64,000 nt of DNA, from NCBI RefSeq assembly GCF_015207705.1, contig NZ_JADEWI010000012.1, positions 62,001 to 126,000 of the forward strand, read 5' to 3'. This stretch comes from Nostoc sp. LEGE 06077. GTDB taxonomy: Bacteria; Cyanobacteriota; Cyanobacteriia; Cyanobacteriales; Nostocaceae. Position numbers and translations under genes: made by a program. Under the pieces are notes generated by a model. That model saw only the letters and a program-made list of their open reading frames with translations, searched no databases and was not told where the DNA came from. Below are positions 27,897 through 37,205 of the stretch, piece by piece; the stretch's first letter is position 1, and each line of letters begins with the position of its first letter.

Positions 27897-28238
27897 TTAA
27901 GCAACAGCAAAATCAGTTAACTTGCGAGTTTCTAGATCATAAAAAGCTAAAACAATATCCTCTTTTGGTACATCTTCCCTCAATAGCTCAGTAGCAATTC
28001 CTTCTTCTGTCCAATCTTCTTCAATATAAATCTTGTTATTTTTAATGCGAATGTGAACTTGAATATTTCTGATTTTTTTCTTTCCTTCCCAACCCATCAA
28101 CAGCCAAAAATATTGATCATGTATCTCGTCAAATGCAAGACAACTTTCTTGTGCTAAATTGGCTGAACCAGAAACCCATTCGTGATATTCTGTTAATATT
28201 TTTTTAATATTATTCCGATATTTTTCTAATTTATCCAT
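27897..28238 (-). CDS. xisI: XisI-family protein
   Basis: 113 residues, full length for XisI (fdxN element excision controlling factor family). Recognisable parts are MDKLEKYRNNIKKIL, DEIHDQYFWLLMGWEG, VHIRIKNNKIYIEEDWTE and the C-terminal DIVLAFYDLETRKLTDFAVA. XisH and XisI were named for their need in excision of the fdxN element with XisF, but many copies occur in heterocystous genomes far from such elements. The ATG overlaps the ancestral stop of xisH (28226), so the pair was translationally coupled. Whether this copy works without intact XisH is doubtful. Confidence 0.88.
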   Translation of the reverse strand: MDKLEKYRNNIKKILTEYHEWVSGSANLAQESCLAFDEIHDQYFWLLMGWEGKKKIRNIQVHIRIKNNKIYIEEDWTEEGIATELLREDVPKEDIVLAFYDLETRKLTDFAVA

Positions 28239-28642
28239 TGTAAAATTTCTTCCTGTTCCATATCAACAACGATCACAAGTACTTGATTTATTTTAGTTAT
28301 ATCTTAAATCGACTCCCGTTGAAAAAAGTTTTCGTAAATACTATCTTTAATCGCTAAATAAACTTGATATTCTGGTTCAGTCAGATTAATTAAATTTCGA
28401 TATAAAATATATTGTCCTAAAGCAAGCTCAAAGTCTCGCATTGGTGAGGGGCTTAAAAAACTTTTAATTTCGACAATAATTTTGCGTCCATTATGTTCAG
28501 CTGCAATAGGTCTTTCTGCTGCTAAATCAGCAAATAATTCAGTATCCTTATATTTGATTTTATAAGGATCAGCTAAAATGCTCCAACCGTCTTTAATTAA
28601 AGCATTCTTAACTGCGTCATGGTAAACATCTTTGGCTGGCAT
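28226..28642 (-). pseudogene. xisH: xisH with a premature stop codon
   Basis: The frame starts MPAKDVYHDAVKNALIKDGW and keeps the nuclease-like residues IVEIKSF of this PD-(D/E)XK-type family, but codon 113 (28304-28306) is TAA, giving 112 residues. Reading through it the same frame continues for 25 residues (DITKINQVLVIVVDMEQEE, then ILQWIN) to a TAG at 28226. That makes exactly 138 residues, the usual XisH length, ending in the typical QWI tail and overlapping xisI. One CAA-to-TAA change would explain it. A shortened product may still fold, so calling it a pseudogene is an inference. Confidence 0.85.
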
Positions 28643-28870
28643 TATCCTCTGAGTAATCTATTTAATTATTTTAGCCAAAGGTGTTCTAAAAGAATTCTAG
28701 TTGCAAATAATACAAAATTAAGTTAATTTATTACTGAGTAAATGAGCGATCGCTAAAATCGATGATTTATTCTCTCTCTGCGTAAGTCCTAGTTAATATA
28801 CAAATATGCTCATACTTGACGTTCAAAAATCCATCAGTGGAATCTAAGTATATTAATTTTAGGTATTTAT

Positions 28871-29746
28871 ATGTTTTTAGTAACAGGAGCAACGGGGGGA
28901 ATTGGTCGTCGTGTTGTGCGACTGCTACGCCAGCAGAAACAATCAGTAAGGGCATTTGTGCGACTTACCTCGCGTTACAGTGAGTTAGAACACCGAGGTG
29001 CAGAAATCTTCATCGGTGATTTGCGCCAAGCCAGAGATATAGAAAAAGCTAGTCAAGGTGTCAAATATATTATCAGCGCCCACGGTTCTGATAGTGATGC
29101 TTTATCCCTAGACTACCGCGCCAATATAGAACTGATTGACCAAGCAAAAGCTAATCAAGTCAAGCATTTTGTCTTTGTCTCTGTGTTGGGATCTGATCGC
29201 GGCTATGAAGATGCGCCTGTATTTAAAGCCAAACGTGCAGTAGAACGATATTTGATCGATAGTGGCTTAAATTACACAATTTTCCGTCCAACTGGACTAG
29301 CATCGAATTTGTTGCCATTGGCAGAACAGTTTCGAGAAACAGGGTTATATTTACTAATTGGCGATCGCCACAACCGTAGCTCAATTGTGAGTACAGATGA
29401 CTTAGCAAAAATGATCGTAGATGCTGTAAAAGTTCCAGAGGCGCGTAACCAAATATTGCCAGTTGGGGGGCCAGAAATTTTGCAACGGGAAGATATTCCC
29501 CGGATATTTGGTCGGATTTTTAACAAACAGCCGATAGTCATTAACCCGCCAGTATTTGTACTTGATGGGTTAAGAAATATTATCGGTTTGTTAAATCCGC
29601 AAACACAAATAGCCTTGGGGACTTATCAGACATTGCTATCTAATGAATTTTTCTGTAAAAAAGAGGAAATAGCTAACCTAGAGAGGATTTTCAATTTTCA
29701 ATTGGAAACCTTGGAAAGTTTTATCCGACGCTATTTAGCAGTTTGA
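28871..29746 (+). CDS. NAD(P)-binding NmrA-like atypical SDR
   Basis: 291 residues. The N-terminal dinucleotide motif is VTGATGGIGRRVV, followed by IFIGDLRQARD, HFVFVSVLGSDRG and NYTIFRPTGLASN, the layout of NmrA/YwnB-like atypical SDRs (NAD(P)H sensors, quinone or isoflavone reductase-like). There is no YxxxK catalytic pair in the usual place (FKAKRAVERYL instead). AGG lies 7 bases before the ATG. It is followed by an HlyD-family gene on the same strand. The substrate is unknown. Confidence 0.78.
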   Translation: MFLVTGATGGIGRRVVRLLRQQKQSVRAFVRLTSRYSELEHRGAEIFIGDLRQARDIEKASQGVKYIISAHGSDSDALSLDYRANIELIDQAKANQVKHFVFVSVLGSDRGYEDAPVFKAKRAVERYLIDSGLNYTIFRPTGLASNLLPLAEQFRETGLYLLIGDRHNRSSIVSTDDLAKMIVDAVKVPEARNQILPVGGPEILQREDIPRIFGRIFNKQPIVINPPVFVLDGLRNIIGLLNPQTQIALGTYQTLLSNEFFCKKEEIANLERIFNFQLETLESFIRRYLAV

Positions 29747-29834
29747 AGTAAAGATTATTTCTTGGTTATTAGCATCCGGACACAGGACTAATGACTAAGG
29801 ACAATTGACAAAGAACAAATAACATTAAAATTTT

Positions 29835-31331
29835 ATGACTTTTCCCCTAGTTGCCAATGCTGCTCAAGCGCGTCAAACAAAACAGCGATTCGCCAAGCCA
29901 GAGGATCAACTGTCTTATGAATTAGGTAAGGCAGTCCAAGAATTGCCTCCACTTTACACCAGATTGTTAGCCGGAACCATCAGTGTAGCTTTATTTGGCA
30001 CGATCGCCTGGGCGCATTTCTCAGAAATCGATGAAGTAGCGATCGCCCAAGGGGAATTAATTGCTTCAACTCAAGTTAGGCCTTTAACATCTCTGGGTAA
30101 TGGGATGATTCTGGCAGTGAAAGTCAGTGAAGGCGATCGCGTTACCAAAAATCAAGTGTTAATTCAACGTGATCCCGATTTCCAAAAAACAGACGTGAAC
30201 CGCCTTTCAGAATCTAGCAAGTTGATTAAAGATGACTTAGAGCGTTTGGATGTAGAACGCATCGGCGGTAAAAGCACTGGAGAGACACTCCAAGATGAAC
30301 TTTTAACTGCGCGTTTAGGCGATTATCAAGCGCGTCAATCAGCCGCAGAAGCCGAAACCAATCGTCAACGCGCCCTCCTCAACCAAGCAAAAGTGCGATT
30401 GGCTCGCTTGCGAGAAAATTTAGATACTGCCAAAAGTGCCTTAGTGAATTCCCAAGCTAACTTAGCTAATGCTAAAAGTATCCGCGAGAGAGTCAAAGAA
30501 GCATTAGCGATCGCCCAAAATCGAGAAGTAAAACTTCGTACCTTGATTACTCCTGGCGCTGTCCCCAGAGTTGATTACTTAGAAGCGCAAGAAAGATTAA
30601 ATCGTGCCAATACAGATGTCACCCGCTCAGAAGATGAAGTGACTAACGCCAACAATAAAGTTGCAGAATCACAAGATCGCGTTTTATCTTTAACAAAAGA
30701 TATTGCCGCCCAAGCACAAGAAATCCGCCAAGCTGAAGCAGCTTTTCAAGCCTCACGTAATCAATTACAACGTTTATCATCTGAGCGTCAAAGCGAAATT
30801 TTGACTCAGATGAATAAGCGGAAAGAAGAATTAACCACCGTTTCCGGTCAATTAGCTCAGGCGCAAAAGCAACAAGATGGTGAAACCATCAAAGCTCCGG
30901 TTGCTGGCACAATCTACAGAATTAAGGCAACCAAAGGCCCTGTACAAGCAGGGGAAGAATTACTTTCCATCTTGCCGGATGGCGAAGAATTACAACTAGA
31001 AGTAAAAGTTCTCAACCGCGATATTGGTTTCATTCGTACAGGTATGAAAGTAAAAGTGAAAATGGCTACTTTTCCTTTCCAAGAATTCGGCACAATTGCT
31101 GGCACAGTGGCACAAGTTAGCCCCAATGCCGTAGTTGATAAAGAATTAGGGTTAGTTTTTCCCACCAGAATTCAAATGAATAAACATTCTTTAAATGTGC
31201 GAGGTAAAGAAGTCGTATTTACGCCAGGAATGGTTGCTACAGGAGAAATCGTCACGCGCAAAAAATCAATTTTAACTTTCATCGTCGAACCTGTAACTCG
31301 CAGATTTAGTGAAGCTTTTTCTGTCAGGTAA
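29835..31331 (+). CDS. HlyD-family secretion adaptor (membrane fusion protein)
   Basis: 498 residues. A membrane segment at about 55-75 (LLAGTISVALFGTIAW) is followed by a lipoyl half motif (VKVSEGDRVTKNQVLIQRD), a long coiled coil (about 125-345), the second half motif (IKAPVAGTIYRIKATKGPV) and a C-terminal beta barrel. This is the periplasmic adaptor of type I secretion or an ABC exporter. No ABC or TolC partner is adjacent. It is longer than hgdB and belongs to the HlyD/PrtE type rather than DevB. The cargo cannot be told. Confidence 0.82.
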   Translation: MTFPLVANAAQARQTKQRFAKPEDQLSYELGKAVQELPPLYTRLLAGTISVALFGTIAWAHFSEIDEVAIAQGELIASTQVRPLTSLGNGMILAVKVSEGDRVTKNQVLIQRDPDFQKTDVNRLSESSKLIKDDLERLDVERIGGKSTGETLQDELLTARLGDYQARQSAAEAETNRQRALLNQAKVRLARLRENLDTAKSALVNSQANLANAKSIRERVKEALAIAQNREVKLRTLITPGAVPRVDYLEAQERLNRANTDVTRSEDEVTNANNKVAESQDRVLSLTKDIAAQAQEIRQAEAAFQASRNQLQRLSSERQSEILTQMNKRKEELTTVSGQLAQAQKQQDGETIKAPVAGTIYRIKATKGPVQAGEELLSILPDGEELQLEVKVLNRDIGFIRTGMKVKVKMATFPFQEFGTIAGTVAQVSPNAVVDKELGLVFPTRIQMNKHSLNVRGKEVVFTPGMVATGEIVTRKKSILTFIVEPVTRRFSEAFSVR

Positions 31332-31362
31332 TAAAATTTTGGATTGTAAAACTCGATATGCT

Positions 31363-31398
31363 CAGATACCCGACTTTTTTAAAAAAGTCGGGTATCTG
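31363..31398. repeat. Perfect 36-bp palindrome
   Basis: CAGATACCCGACTTTTTT followed directly by its exact reverse complement. It is the cleanest member of the AGATACCCGACTT hairpin family, placed between the convergent HlyD-family and ADP-ribosylglycohydrolase genes. The T6/A6 centre and location would allow bidirectional termination. Confidence 0.8.
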
Positions 31399-31519
31399 GT
31401 TGTTCAAAAATAATTAACATAGCAGTAGTCGGATATGTTATGACAACTTGAAAGCTTAAATGCCAAGTATAGTCAGACTTTTCCTTCTGCCTTCTGCCTC
31501 CTGCCTTCTGCTATAACTG

Positions 31520-32512
31520 TTAATCCCAAACTTTTCCCAAGGCCGCCAATTGGTCGCGGTATTCAATGCGAACTAGCCAATCTTTTGGCCATGCAGCCAT
31601 ACCTAAATACGCCCCAGCAAAAGCACCTGCCAAACAAGCAATAGAGTCAGAATCACCAGATGTAGTTGCAGCGCGTTGCAATGCAGCTAATGGTTCCTCT
31701 AGAAATAACAAAAAGCATAATAAACCTGTAGCAAAAGCTTCTTCTGCTACCCAACCTTCACCTATTGCCAAACAAGGGTCAATGTCGCGGTTAGAGTTGA
31801 TTAATGCCTTATCAAGACGGTCAAGTACCTCTAAACACTCATCCCAGCCACGACTAATAAATTCTTCTGGTGTATCAATGCCTGGGCGCTGCCATAAATA
31901 ACCTAGCCAATCGGTATGATAAACTGAGCGCTGACTGAGAGCATAGTTGCGGAGTTGAGTCGGTAATTTTTGTGGTTCACCACCCTTGACAAGGTAAGTA
32001 ATGGCTGATGCTGTTAAATCGGAAGCTGCGAGGGCAGTAGGATGACTGTGAGTTAAGGCTGCTTGGAATTGAGCCACCGCAGCACGCGTTGCATCATCTG
32101 TGGGCAACAAACCCGCAGGTACGACACGCATATTTGCACCACACCCTTTGGAGTTTGGCCTAGTTGCTTGCTGCCAAGGCAAACCTGCTTCCAAATATTC
32201 ACAAGCCTGTAAGCAAGTCATCCCCGGAGCGCGATTATTGTCTGGACTGTGTAACCACTCAACAAAAGTGCGTCTGAGAACAGGTTCTAAACTAACTACA
32301 CTCAAGTTTTCGACACCAACTTCAACCAGGGCTTGCCCTAAAGCTAATGTCATTTGTGTATCGTCGGTTACGCGTGCGGGATTGCCGACAATTTCTTGCG
32401 GCCCATTTGGCGGAAAGCGACGACGAATTTCTTCCACATTTAAAAATTCTGTAGCAGCGCCTAAGGCATCACCAAAGGCTAACCCAAATAAACATCCAGA
32501 GGCACGACGCAT
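31520..32512 (-). CDS. ADP-ribosylglycohydrolase family protein (DraG-like)
   Basis: 330 residues covering the whole family fold. The N-terminus has CLFGLAFGDALGAATEF; metal ligands are in RVTDDTQM and in the C-terminal SGDSDSIACLAGAFAGA, with SKGCGANMRVVP between. These dinuclear Mg/Mn enzymes remove ADP-ribose from proteins or small molecules. DraG reactivates nitrogenase reductase in some diazotrophs, but similar proteins are common in cyanobacteria and the target here is unknown. It stands alone, convergent to the HlyD-family gene. Confidence 0.85.
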   Translation of the reverse strand: MRRASGCLFGLAFGDALGAATEFLNVEEIRRRFPPNGPQEIVGNPARVTDDTQMTLALGQALVEVGVENLSVVSLEPVLRRTFVEWLHSPDNNRAPGMTCLQACEYLEAGLPWQQATRPNSKGCGANMRVVPAGLLPTDDATRAAVAQFQAALTHSHPTALAASDLTASAITYLVKGGEPQKLPTQLRNYALSQRSVYHTDWLGYLWQRPGIDTPEEFISRGWDECLEVLDRLDKALINSNRDIDPCLAIGEGWVAEEAFATGLLCFLLFLEEPLAALQRAATTSGDSDSIACLAGAFAGAYLGMAAWPKDWLVRIEYRDQLAALGKVWD

Positions 32513-32950
32513 AAATAGTATTTTTTAATTACATTTTTAATACACAAACGCTACAAAATCTACCCCAATCTTAAGTTAAAACTTACGCACCAAAGTTGTC
32601 TGTTTAAACTGCGTGTAAGAATTTTGCACACCTACACCGCTGTACCCTATACCCCTACATCCTTGTCCAAAAGCTTGATTTTTCCTTTAACTCCGTAAGT
32701 CATATAAGTATCCGCGTTTTAACTGAATTTATCAAGCACAGACACGTTTTATAGCTGATTTATTCTCTGTACCTCTGGAATTAATGTTGTTTAAAGACGG
32801 CAAACACCACATGGTGATTACGGTTCACCCTAATTACTCAATGTATTAATTCTCATAAATTAGACGAAGTGAAAGCAAATTAATCCATGAACCAACTAAA
32901 CAAATCTTTAAAATTAACCGTCCCCCATAAGGTTCGGGAAACCACCCTTC
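32513..32950. other. Intergenic region upstream of dnaK
   Basis: 438 bases between divergent genes; it should hold the dnaK promoter. Pyrimidine-rich dispersed repeat text (CCTACACCGCTGTACCC at about 32630) is present. A 38-codon frame from ATG 32887 to 33003 overlaps the small gene candidate at 32951. No CIRCE element is visible. Confidence 0.4.
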
Positions 32951-33106
32951 ATGGACTGGCTATACAAGCTCAGTATATATATCAGCAGAACTTGGGGCTA
33001 TAACCCCAATAAAACCGAGCTAAAGGTCATTGATGCTGAAGTGACTGCTTTCATAAACCAGTTGGTTCAAGATTTAGTCCTTATATTCCCATTCATTCAT
33101 TTGTAG
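32951..33106 (+). CDS. Possible 51-residue protein immediately upstream of dnaK
   Basis: The ATG at 32951 opens a frame reading [20 protein letters not shown], then [20 protein letters not shown], then [11 protein letters not shown], ending at TAG 33104-33106, 22 bases before dnaK. The composition is protein-like with an amphipathic helix in the second half. A GGGAA lies about 12 bases upstream, a weak ribosome site. I recognise no family. It could be a real small gene co-transcribed with dnaK, a leader peptide, or chance coding in a long 5' leader. Confidence 0.4.
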   Translation: MDWLYKLSIYISRTWGYNPNKTELKVIDAEVTAFINQLVQDLVLIFPFIHL

Positions 33107-33128
33107 TTATACGGAGCCAGCACATAAA

Positions 33129-35036
33129 ATGGCAAAAGTAGTTGGAATTGACTTAGGTACAACTAACTCCTGCGTCGCAGTAATGGAAGGTGGTAAACCC
33201 ACGGTTATTGCTAACGCAGAAGGTTTTCGGACAACACCATCGGTAGTAGCGTTTGCCAAAAATGGCGATACTCTGGTGGGGCAAATCGCCAAACGCCAAG
33301 CGGTGATGAATCCAGAAAACACTTTTTATTCAGTTAAGCGCTTTATCGGTCGTCGCTATGACGAAGTGACTAATGAAGCAACAGAAGTTTCTTATAAAGT
33401 CCTCAGCAGCAGTGGTAACGTCAAGCTAGACTCTCCTGGCGCTGGCAAACAATTTGCTCCTGAAGAAATTTCTGCCAAGGTTCTCCGCAAATTAGTGGAA
33501 GACGCAAGCAAATATCTGGGCGAAACTGTTACTCAAGCAGTAATCACTGTTCCGGCATACTTCAACGACTCCCAACGTCAAGCCACCAAAGACGCTGGTA
33601 AAATCGCTGGTATTGAAGTCCTGCGGATTATCAACGAACCGACAGCTGCTTCTCTGGCTTATGGCTTTGATAAGAAAAGCAACGAAACCATTCTGGTATT
33701 TGACTTAGGTGGTGGTACATTCGACGTATCCGTACTCGAAGTTGGCGACGGTGTATTTGAAGTGTTAGCTACTTCTGGTGACACTCACCTTGGTGGTGAC
33801 GACTTTGATAAGAAAATTGTTGATTTCTTAGCTGAACAGTTCCGTAAAGACGAAGGTATTGACCTCCGCAAAGATAGACAAGCACTGCAACGTTTAACAG
33901 AAGCGGCAGAAAAAGCCAAAATTGAGCTTTCCAGCGTTACCCAAGCGGAAATTAACTTACCATTTATTACCGCTACCCAGGATGGGCCGAAGCATCTGGA
34001 TACGACGCTGACTCGCGCTAAGTTTGAAGAACTTTGCTCTGACTTGATTGACCGTTCTCGTATTCCCGTGGAGAATGCGTTACGTGATGCCAAGTTAAGC
34101 AAAAATGATATCGATGAAGTGGTACTAGTTGGTGGTTCCACCCGGATTCCCGCAGTTCAAGAGTTGGTGAAGCGGATTTTGGGTAGAGACCCTAACCAAA
34201 CTGTTAACCCTGATGAAGTAGTAGCTGTTGGTGCTGCAATTCAAGCAGGTGTGTTGGCTGGTGATGTTACAGGTATCTTGTTGTTAGACGTAACACCATT
34301 GTCCTTGGGTGTGGAAACCTTGGGCGGTGTGATGACTAAGATTATTCCTCGTAACACCACAATTCCTACCAAAAAATCAGAGGTATTCTCCACTGCAGTG
34401 GATGGTCAAACTAACGTAGAAATTCACGTCCTCCAAGGTGAACGGGAATTTGCTAACGATAATAAGAGTTTGGGAACCTTCCGCCTCGATGGTATTCCAC
34501 CTGCACCTCGTGGCGTGCCTCAAATCGAAGTGGTATTCGATATTGATGCTAACGGTATCCTCAACGTGACTGCTAAGGACAAAGGCACTGGTAAGGAACA
34601 GTCCATTAGCATTACTGGCGCTTCGACCTTAGATAAGAATGATGTTGACCGGATGGTACGCGAAGCAGAACAAAATGCTTCCTCTGACAAAGAGCGTCGT
34701 GAGAAAATTGAACGCAAGAACCAAGCTGACTCCTTAGCATACCAAGCTGAAAAGCAACTGCAAGAATTAGGTGATAAAGTTCCTGCTGCTGACAAAACCA
34801 AAGTTGAAGGTTTGATAAAAGATCTGCGGGAAGCTGTTGCGAAGGAAGATGACGAGCAAATTGCCAAGCTTACGCCAGAATTGCAACAAGCGCTATTCGC
34901 AGTTGGTAGCAATATCTATCAACAAGCTGGTGGTACTGCACCAGGCGCTGAACCTCAAGATGGCGGTAGTGGTTCTTCTACTTCCTCTGGTACTGGTGAT
35001 GATGTAATTGACGCAGATTTCACTGAAAGCAAATAA
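33129..35036 (+). CDS. dnaK: Hsp70 chaperone DnaK
   Basis: 635 residues, full length. The nucleotide-binding domain (1-385) has [32 protein letters not shown] and [15 protein letters not shown]. The linker and substrate-binding domain follow ([17 protein letters not shown]). The helical lid ends in an acidic [13 protein letters not shown] tail. It binds exposed hydrophobic stretches in an ATP cycle with DnaJ and GrpE, neither of which is adjacent. Cyanobacteria have several DnaK paralogs; this resembles the main housekeeping/stress type (DnaK2-like), but the paralog number cannot be fixed by eye. A strong terminator follows. Confidence 0.97.
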   Translation: MAKVVGIDLGTTNSCVAVMEGGKPTVIANAEGFRTTPSVVAFAKNGDTLVGQIAKRQAVMNPENTFYSVKRFIGRRYDEVTNEATEVSYKVLSSSGNVKLDSPGAGKQFAPEEISAKVLRKLVEDASKYLGETVTQAVITVPAYFNDSQRQATKDAGKIAGIEVLRIINEPTAASLAYGFDKKSNETILVFDLGGGTFDVSVLEVGDGVFEVLATSGDTHLGGDDFDKKIVDFLAEQFRKDEGIDLRKDRQALQRLTEAAEKAKIELSSVTQAEINLPFITATQDGPKHLDTTLTRAKFEELCSDLIDRSRIPVENALRDAKLSKNDIDEVVLVGGSTRIPAVQELVKRILGRDPNQTVNPDEVVAVGAAIQAGVLAGDVTGILLLDVTPLSLGVETLGGVMTKIIPRNTTIPTKKSEVFSTAVDGQTNVEIHVLQGEREFANDNKSLGTFRLDGIPPAPRGVPQIEVVFDIDANGILNVTAKDKGTGKEQSISITGASTLDKNDVDRMVREAEQNASSDKERREKIERKNQADSLAYQAEKQLQELGDKVPAADKTKVEGLIKDLREAVAKEDDEQIAKLTPELQQALFAVGSNIYQQAGGTAPGAEPQDGGSGSSTSSGTGDDVIDADFTESK

Positions 35037-35083
35037 TTCCTCCAATGTTGTAGGGAAGGTGAGACATTCCTTACTCAATATTT

Positions 35084-35119
35084 CCCATCCAGGTATTCGC
35101 CTGGGTGGGGATTTTTTTT
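35084..35119 (+). terminator. Rho-independent terminator after dnaK
   Basis: CCCATCCAGG and CCTGGGTGGG form a 10-bp stem (one G-T pair) with a 6-base loop, followed by GA and eight Ts (35112-35119). It lies 47 bases past the dnaK stop. Confidence 0.9.
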
Positions 35120-35237
35120 ATGGGGGAATTTGATAGTAAGTAATTGGGGCTAGAGCGGGTTATAGGTTACAGATTTAAAAGCCTTGTTTCGATTTTTAGT
35201 CATCAACAATTCTCAATCCAAAATCTAAAATTTTTAT

Positions 35238-35888
35238 ATGTCATATCCTGCAACACCTTGGATACTTAGAGGGAAGGCTCTTGCCTCTTTACATCTGGTA
35301 AATATTAACCAAGTACGCTCCCTCATTCCGTCTGAATTTCAAATTTTTTCTGTATGGCCGGGTAAAACTCTCGCTGCTGTTTATTTATCTGATTACACCC
35401 AAGGTTCTGTGTTGGAATACAGTGAGTTAATTGTTGCTCCAGCTGTGGTTAGTTATCGAAATAAAATTGGTGCTTGGATTTCGCACATTTATGTAGATAA
35501 TGCTGATTCTGTGGCTGGTGGTCGAGAGATTTGGGGATTACCCAAAGAGTTAGCCGATTTTACCTGGGAAGACGATAAGCGGGTGAGGGTGCGTCAGGGC
35601 GATCGCAAGTTGTGTACTCTGAATTATACTCAGCAAAGTTTAGCGTGGCGACAAAGGCTGACTGGTTCTACCTTCAGTGTTAAAGGTGTGGAGTTACTCA
35701 AATTTTCGGCTGAATGTGAAGCGCTGTTAGGTTTGATTAGTTCCCAATTAGAAGTCCCTGGGGAAAGTCCCTTTTCGAGTATAGGGTTAGGTCAGCCTTT
35801 TTTAACTGCGCGTGTTGAACAGATGATATTAACGGTTGCTCGTCCAGAAGTTGTGGGACAAACAGTAGGCGAAGTGATTTATCGGTAA
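35238..35888 (+). CDS. Acetoacetate decarboxylase-fold protein
   Basis: 216 residues. The pattern WPGKTLAAVYLSDYTQGSVL, EYSELIVAPAVVSYRNKIG, ISHIYVDNADSVAGGREIWG and LPKELADFTW is typical of the acetoacetate decarboxylase superfamily. The family's Schiff-base Lys region can be seen as GLPKELADF. Cyanobacterial members are uncharacterised, and decarboxylase activity is not established. It stands alone behind the dnaK terminator. Confidence 0.78.
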   Translation: MSYPATPWILRGKALASLHLVNINQVRSLIPSEFQIFSVWPGKTLAAVYLSDYTQGSVLEYSELIVAPAVVSYRNKIGAWISHIYVDNADSVAGGREIWGLPKELADFTWEDDKRVRVRQGDRKLCTLNYTQQSLAWRQRLTGSTFSVKGVELLKFSAECEALLGLISSQLEVPGESPFSSIGLGQPFLTARVEQMILTVARPEVVGQTVGEVIYR

Positions 35889-36044
35889 AATGGCGATCGC
35901 ACTAACTATGGTTTTTGATTGTAGATGTATTGCTAAAAATTTCTAAGTAATTCTTACATACCCTGAATAAATTTATAGTTAGCTTGATTAAAGTAATCTG
36001 GTTTGGGAATAATAAGCCCACGGTTAAAATAATCCCAGATATAT

Positions 36045-37202
36045 ATGTTGAATGTAGTAGTTGGCCATAGTAATGATCCAGATTCTTTAGCGGCCATTAC
36101 TGAAGTTATAGAGCAATGTCAAGATAATTTAGGTGGGAAATTTCCTCAAGCTGGTATTTTATTTGCGGCAATTGACTTTGATTATGCACTCATCTTGCAA
36201 GAAATTGTGCAAGCTTTTCCAGGAATTGAGTTAATTGGTGGTACAACCGATGCCGAAATCTCTTCATTATTAAAGTTTCAACAAGATTCAATAGCTTTAA
36301 TGCTATTTTGTGCTGATGAAATTGAAATTTATGCCGGATTAGGTAGGAACCTATCAAAAGACCCAATTTTAGCTACTAAACAAGCTGTAGAACAAGCAAA
36401 ATCAAAGATTAAAAATCAAGCTCTGACTCAATTATGTTTGACTTTTCCAGAAAGTTTAACAGTTGATGGAGTGGCGATTGTAGAAGGCTTAAAACTAGCT
36501 CTAGGGAAAGATATTCCTATTTTTGGTGGGTTAACGGCTGATCAATGGAAATTTGAAAAAACATATCAATTTTTTCAAACTGAGATTCTGCATGATGCTG
36601 TTCCTCTATTGATCTTCTCTGGTAAATTCTTGTTTTCTCAAGGAGTTGCTAGTGGTTGGCATCCTCTAGGAAAAAAAGGCAAAGTTACTAAGGTTGATAA
36701 AAATATTCTCTATGAAATTGATGGCAAACCAGCATTAGATTTCTATCATCATTATTTAGGTGGTCTTTCTCCTTCTGGTGAATATCCTTTAGCCGTGTTT
36801 GAATCAGAAGCAGAAGAATTTTATATGCGTGCGCCTAGTATTCATGATATAAAAACTGGTAGCATTACTTTTTTGGGAGAAGTACCAGCAGATACTTTTG
36901 TCCAAATAGCACAAGCTAGTCGAGATGAAATTTTAGGTGCTGCTAAAACCTCAATTCTAAATGCGTTAAATAATTATCCAGGTAAACAGCCAGATACGGC
37001 TTTATTTTTTTCTTGTGCAGCTCGTCGGCTATTACTAGGTACACGCACAATAGAAGAGTATCAACTTGCTCAAGAATGTTTGACCGAATCAATTCCAGGT
37101 TGTGGTTTTTATACTCATGGTGAAATTTCACCATTAAATGGTGGCGGCGAAACTAGATTGCATCATGAAACATTTGTAACTCTTTTGATAGGAATGCATT
37201 AA
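36045..37202 (+). CDS. FIST-domain sensor protein
   Basis: 385 residues. An N-terminal FIST_N domain (about 25-215: GIELIGGTTDAEISS, IPIFGGLTADQW) is followed by FIST_C (about 220-370: LDFYHHYLGG, ALFFSCAARRLLLGTR, GCGFYTHGEISP). FIST proteins are soluble small-molecule sensors linked to signal transduction. It ends 3 bases before a histidine kinase with no sensor domain of its own, so it very likely supplies the input to that kinase. The ligand is unknown (amino acids are proposed for the family). Confidence 0.88.
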   Translation: MLNVVVGHSNDPDSLAAITEVIEQCQDNLGGKFPQAGILFAAIDFDYALILQEIVQAFPGIELIGGTTDAEISSLLKFQQDSIALMLFCADEIEIYAGLGRNLSKDPILATKQAVEQAKSKIKNQALTQLCLTFPESLTVDGVAIVEGLKLALGKDIPIFGGLTADQWKFEKTYQFFQTEILHDAVPLLIFSGKFLFSQGVASGWHPLGKKGKVTKVDKNILYEIDGKPALDFYHHYLGGLSPSGEYPLAVFESEAEEFYMRAPSIHDIKTGSITFLGEVPADTFVQIAQASRDEILGAAKTSILNALNNYPGKQPDTALFFSCAARRLLLGTRTIEEYQLAQECLTESIPGCGFYTHGEISPLNGGGETRLHHETFVTLLIGMH

Positions 37203-37205
37203 ACA

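Noticed and set aside
32513-33128. CIRCE or other heat-shock operator before dnaK
   Set aside because: No TTAGCACTC-N9-GAGTGCTAA type sequence is visible.
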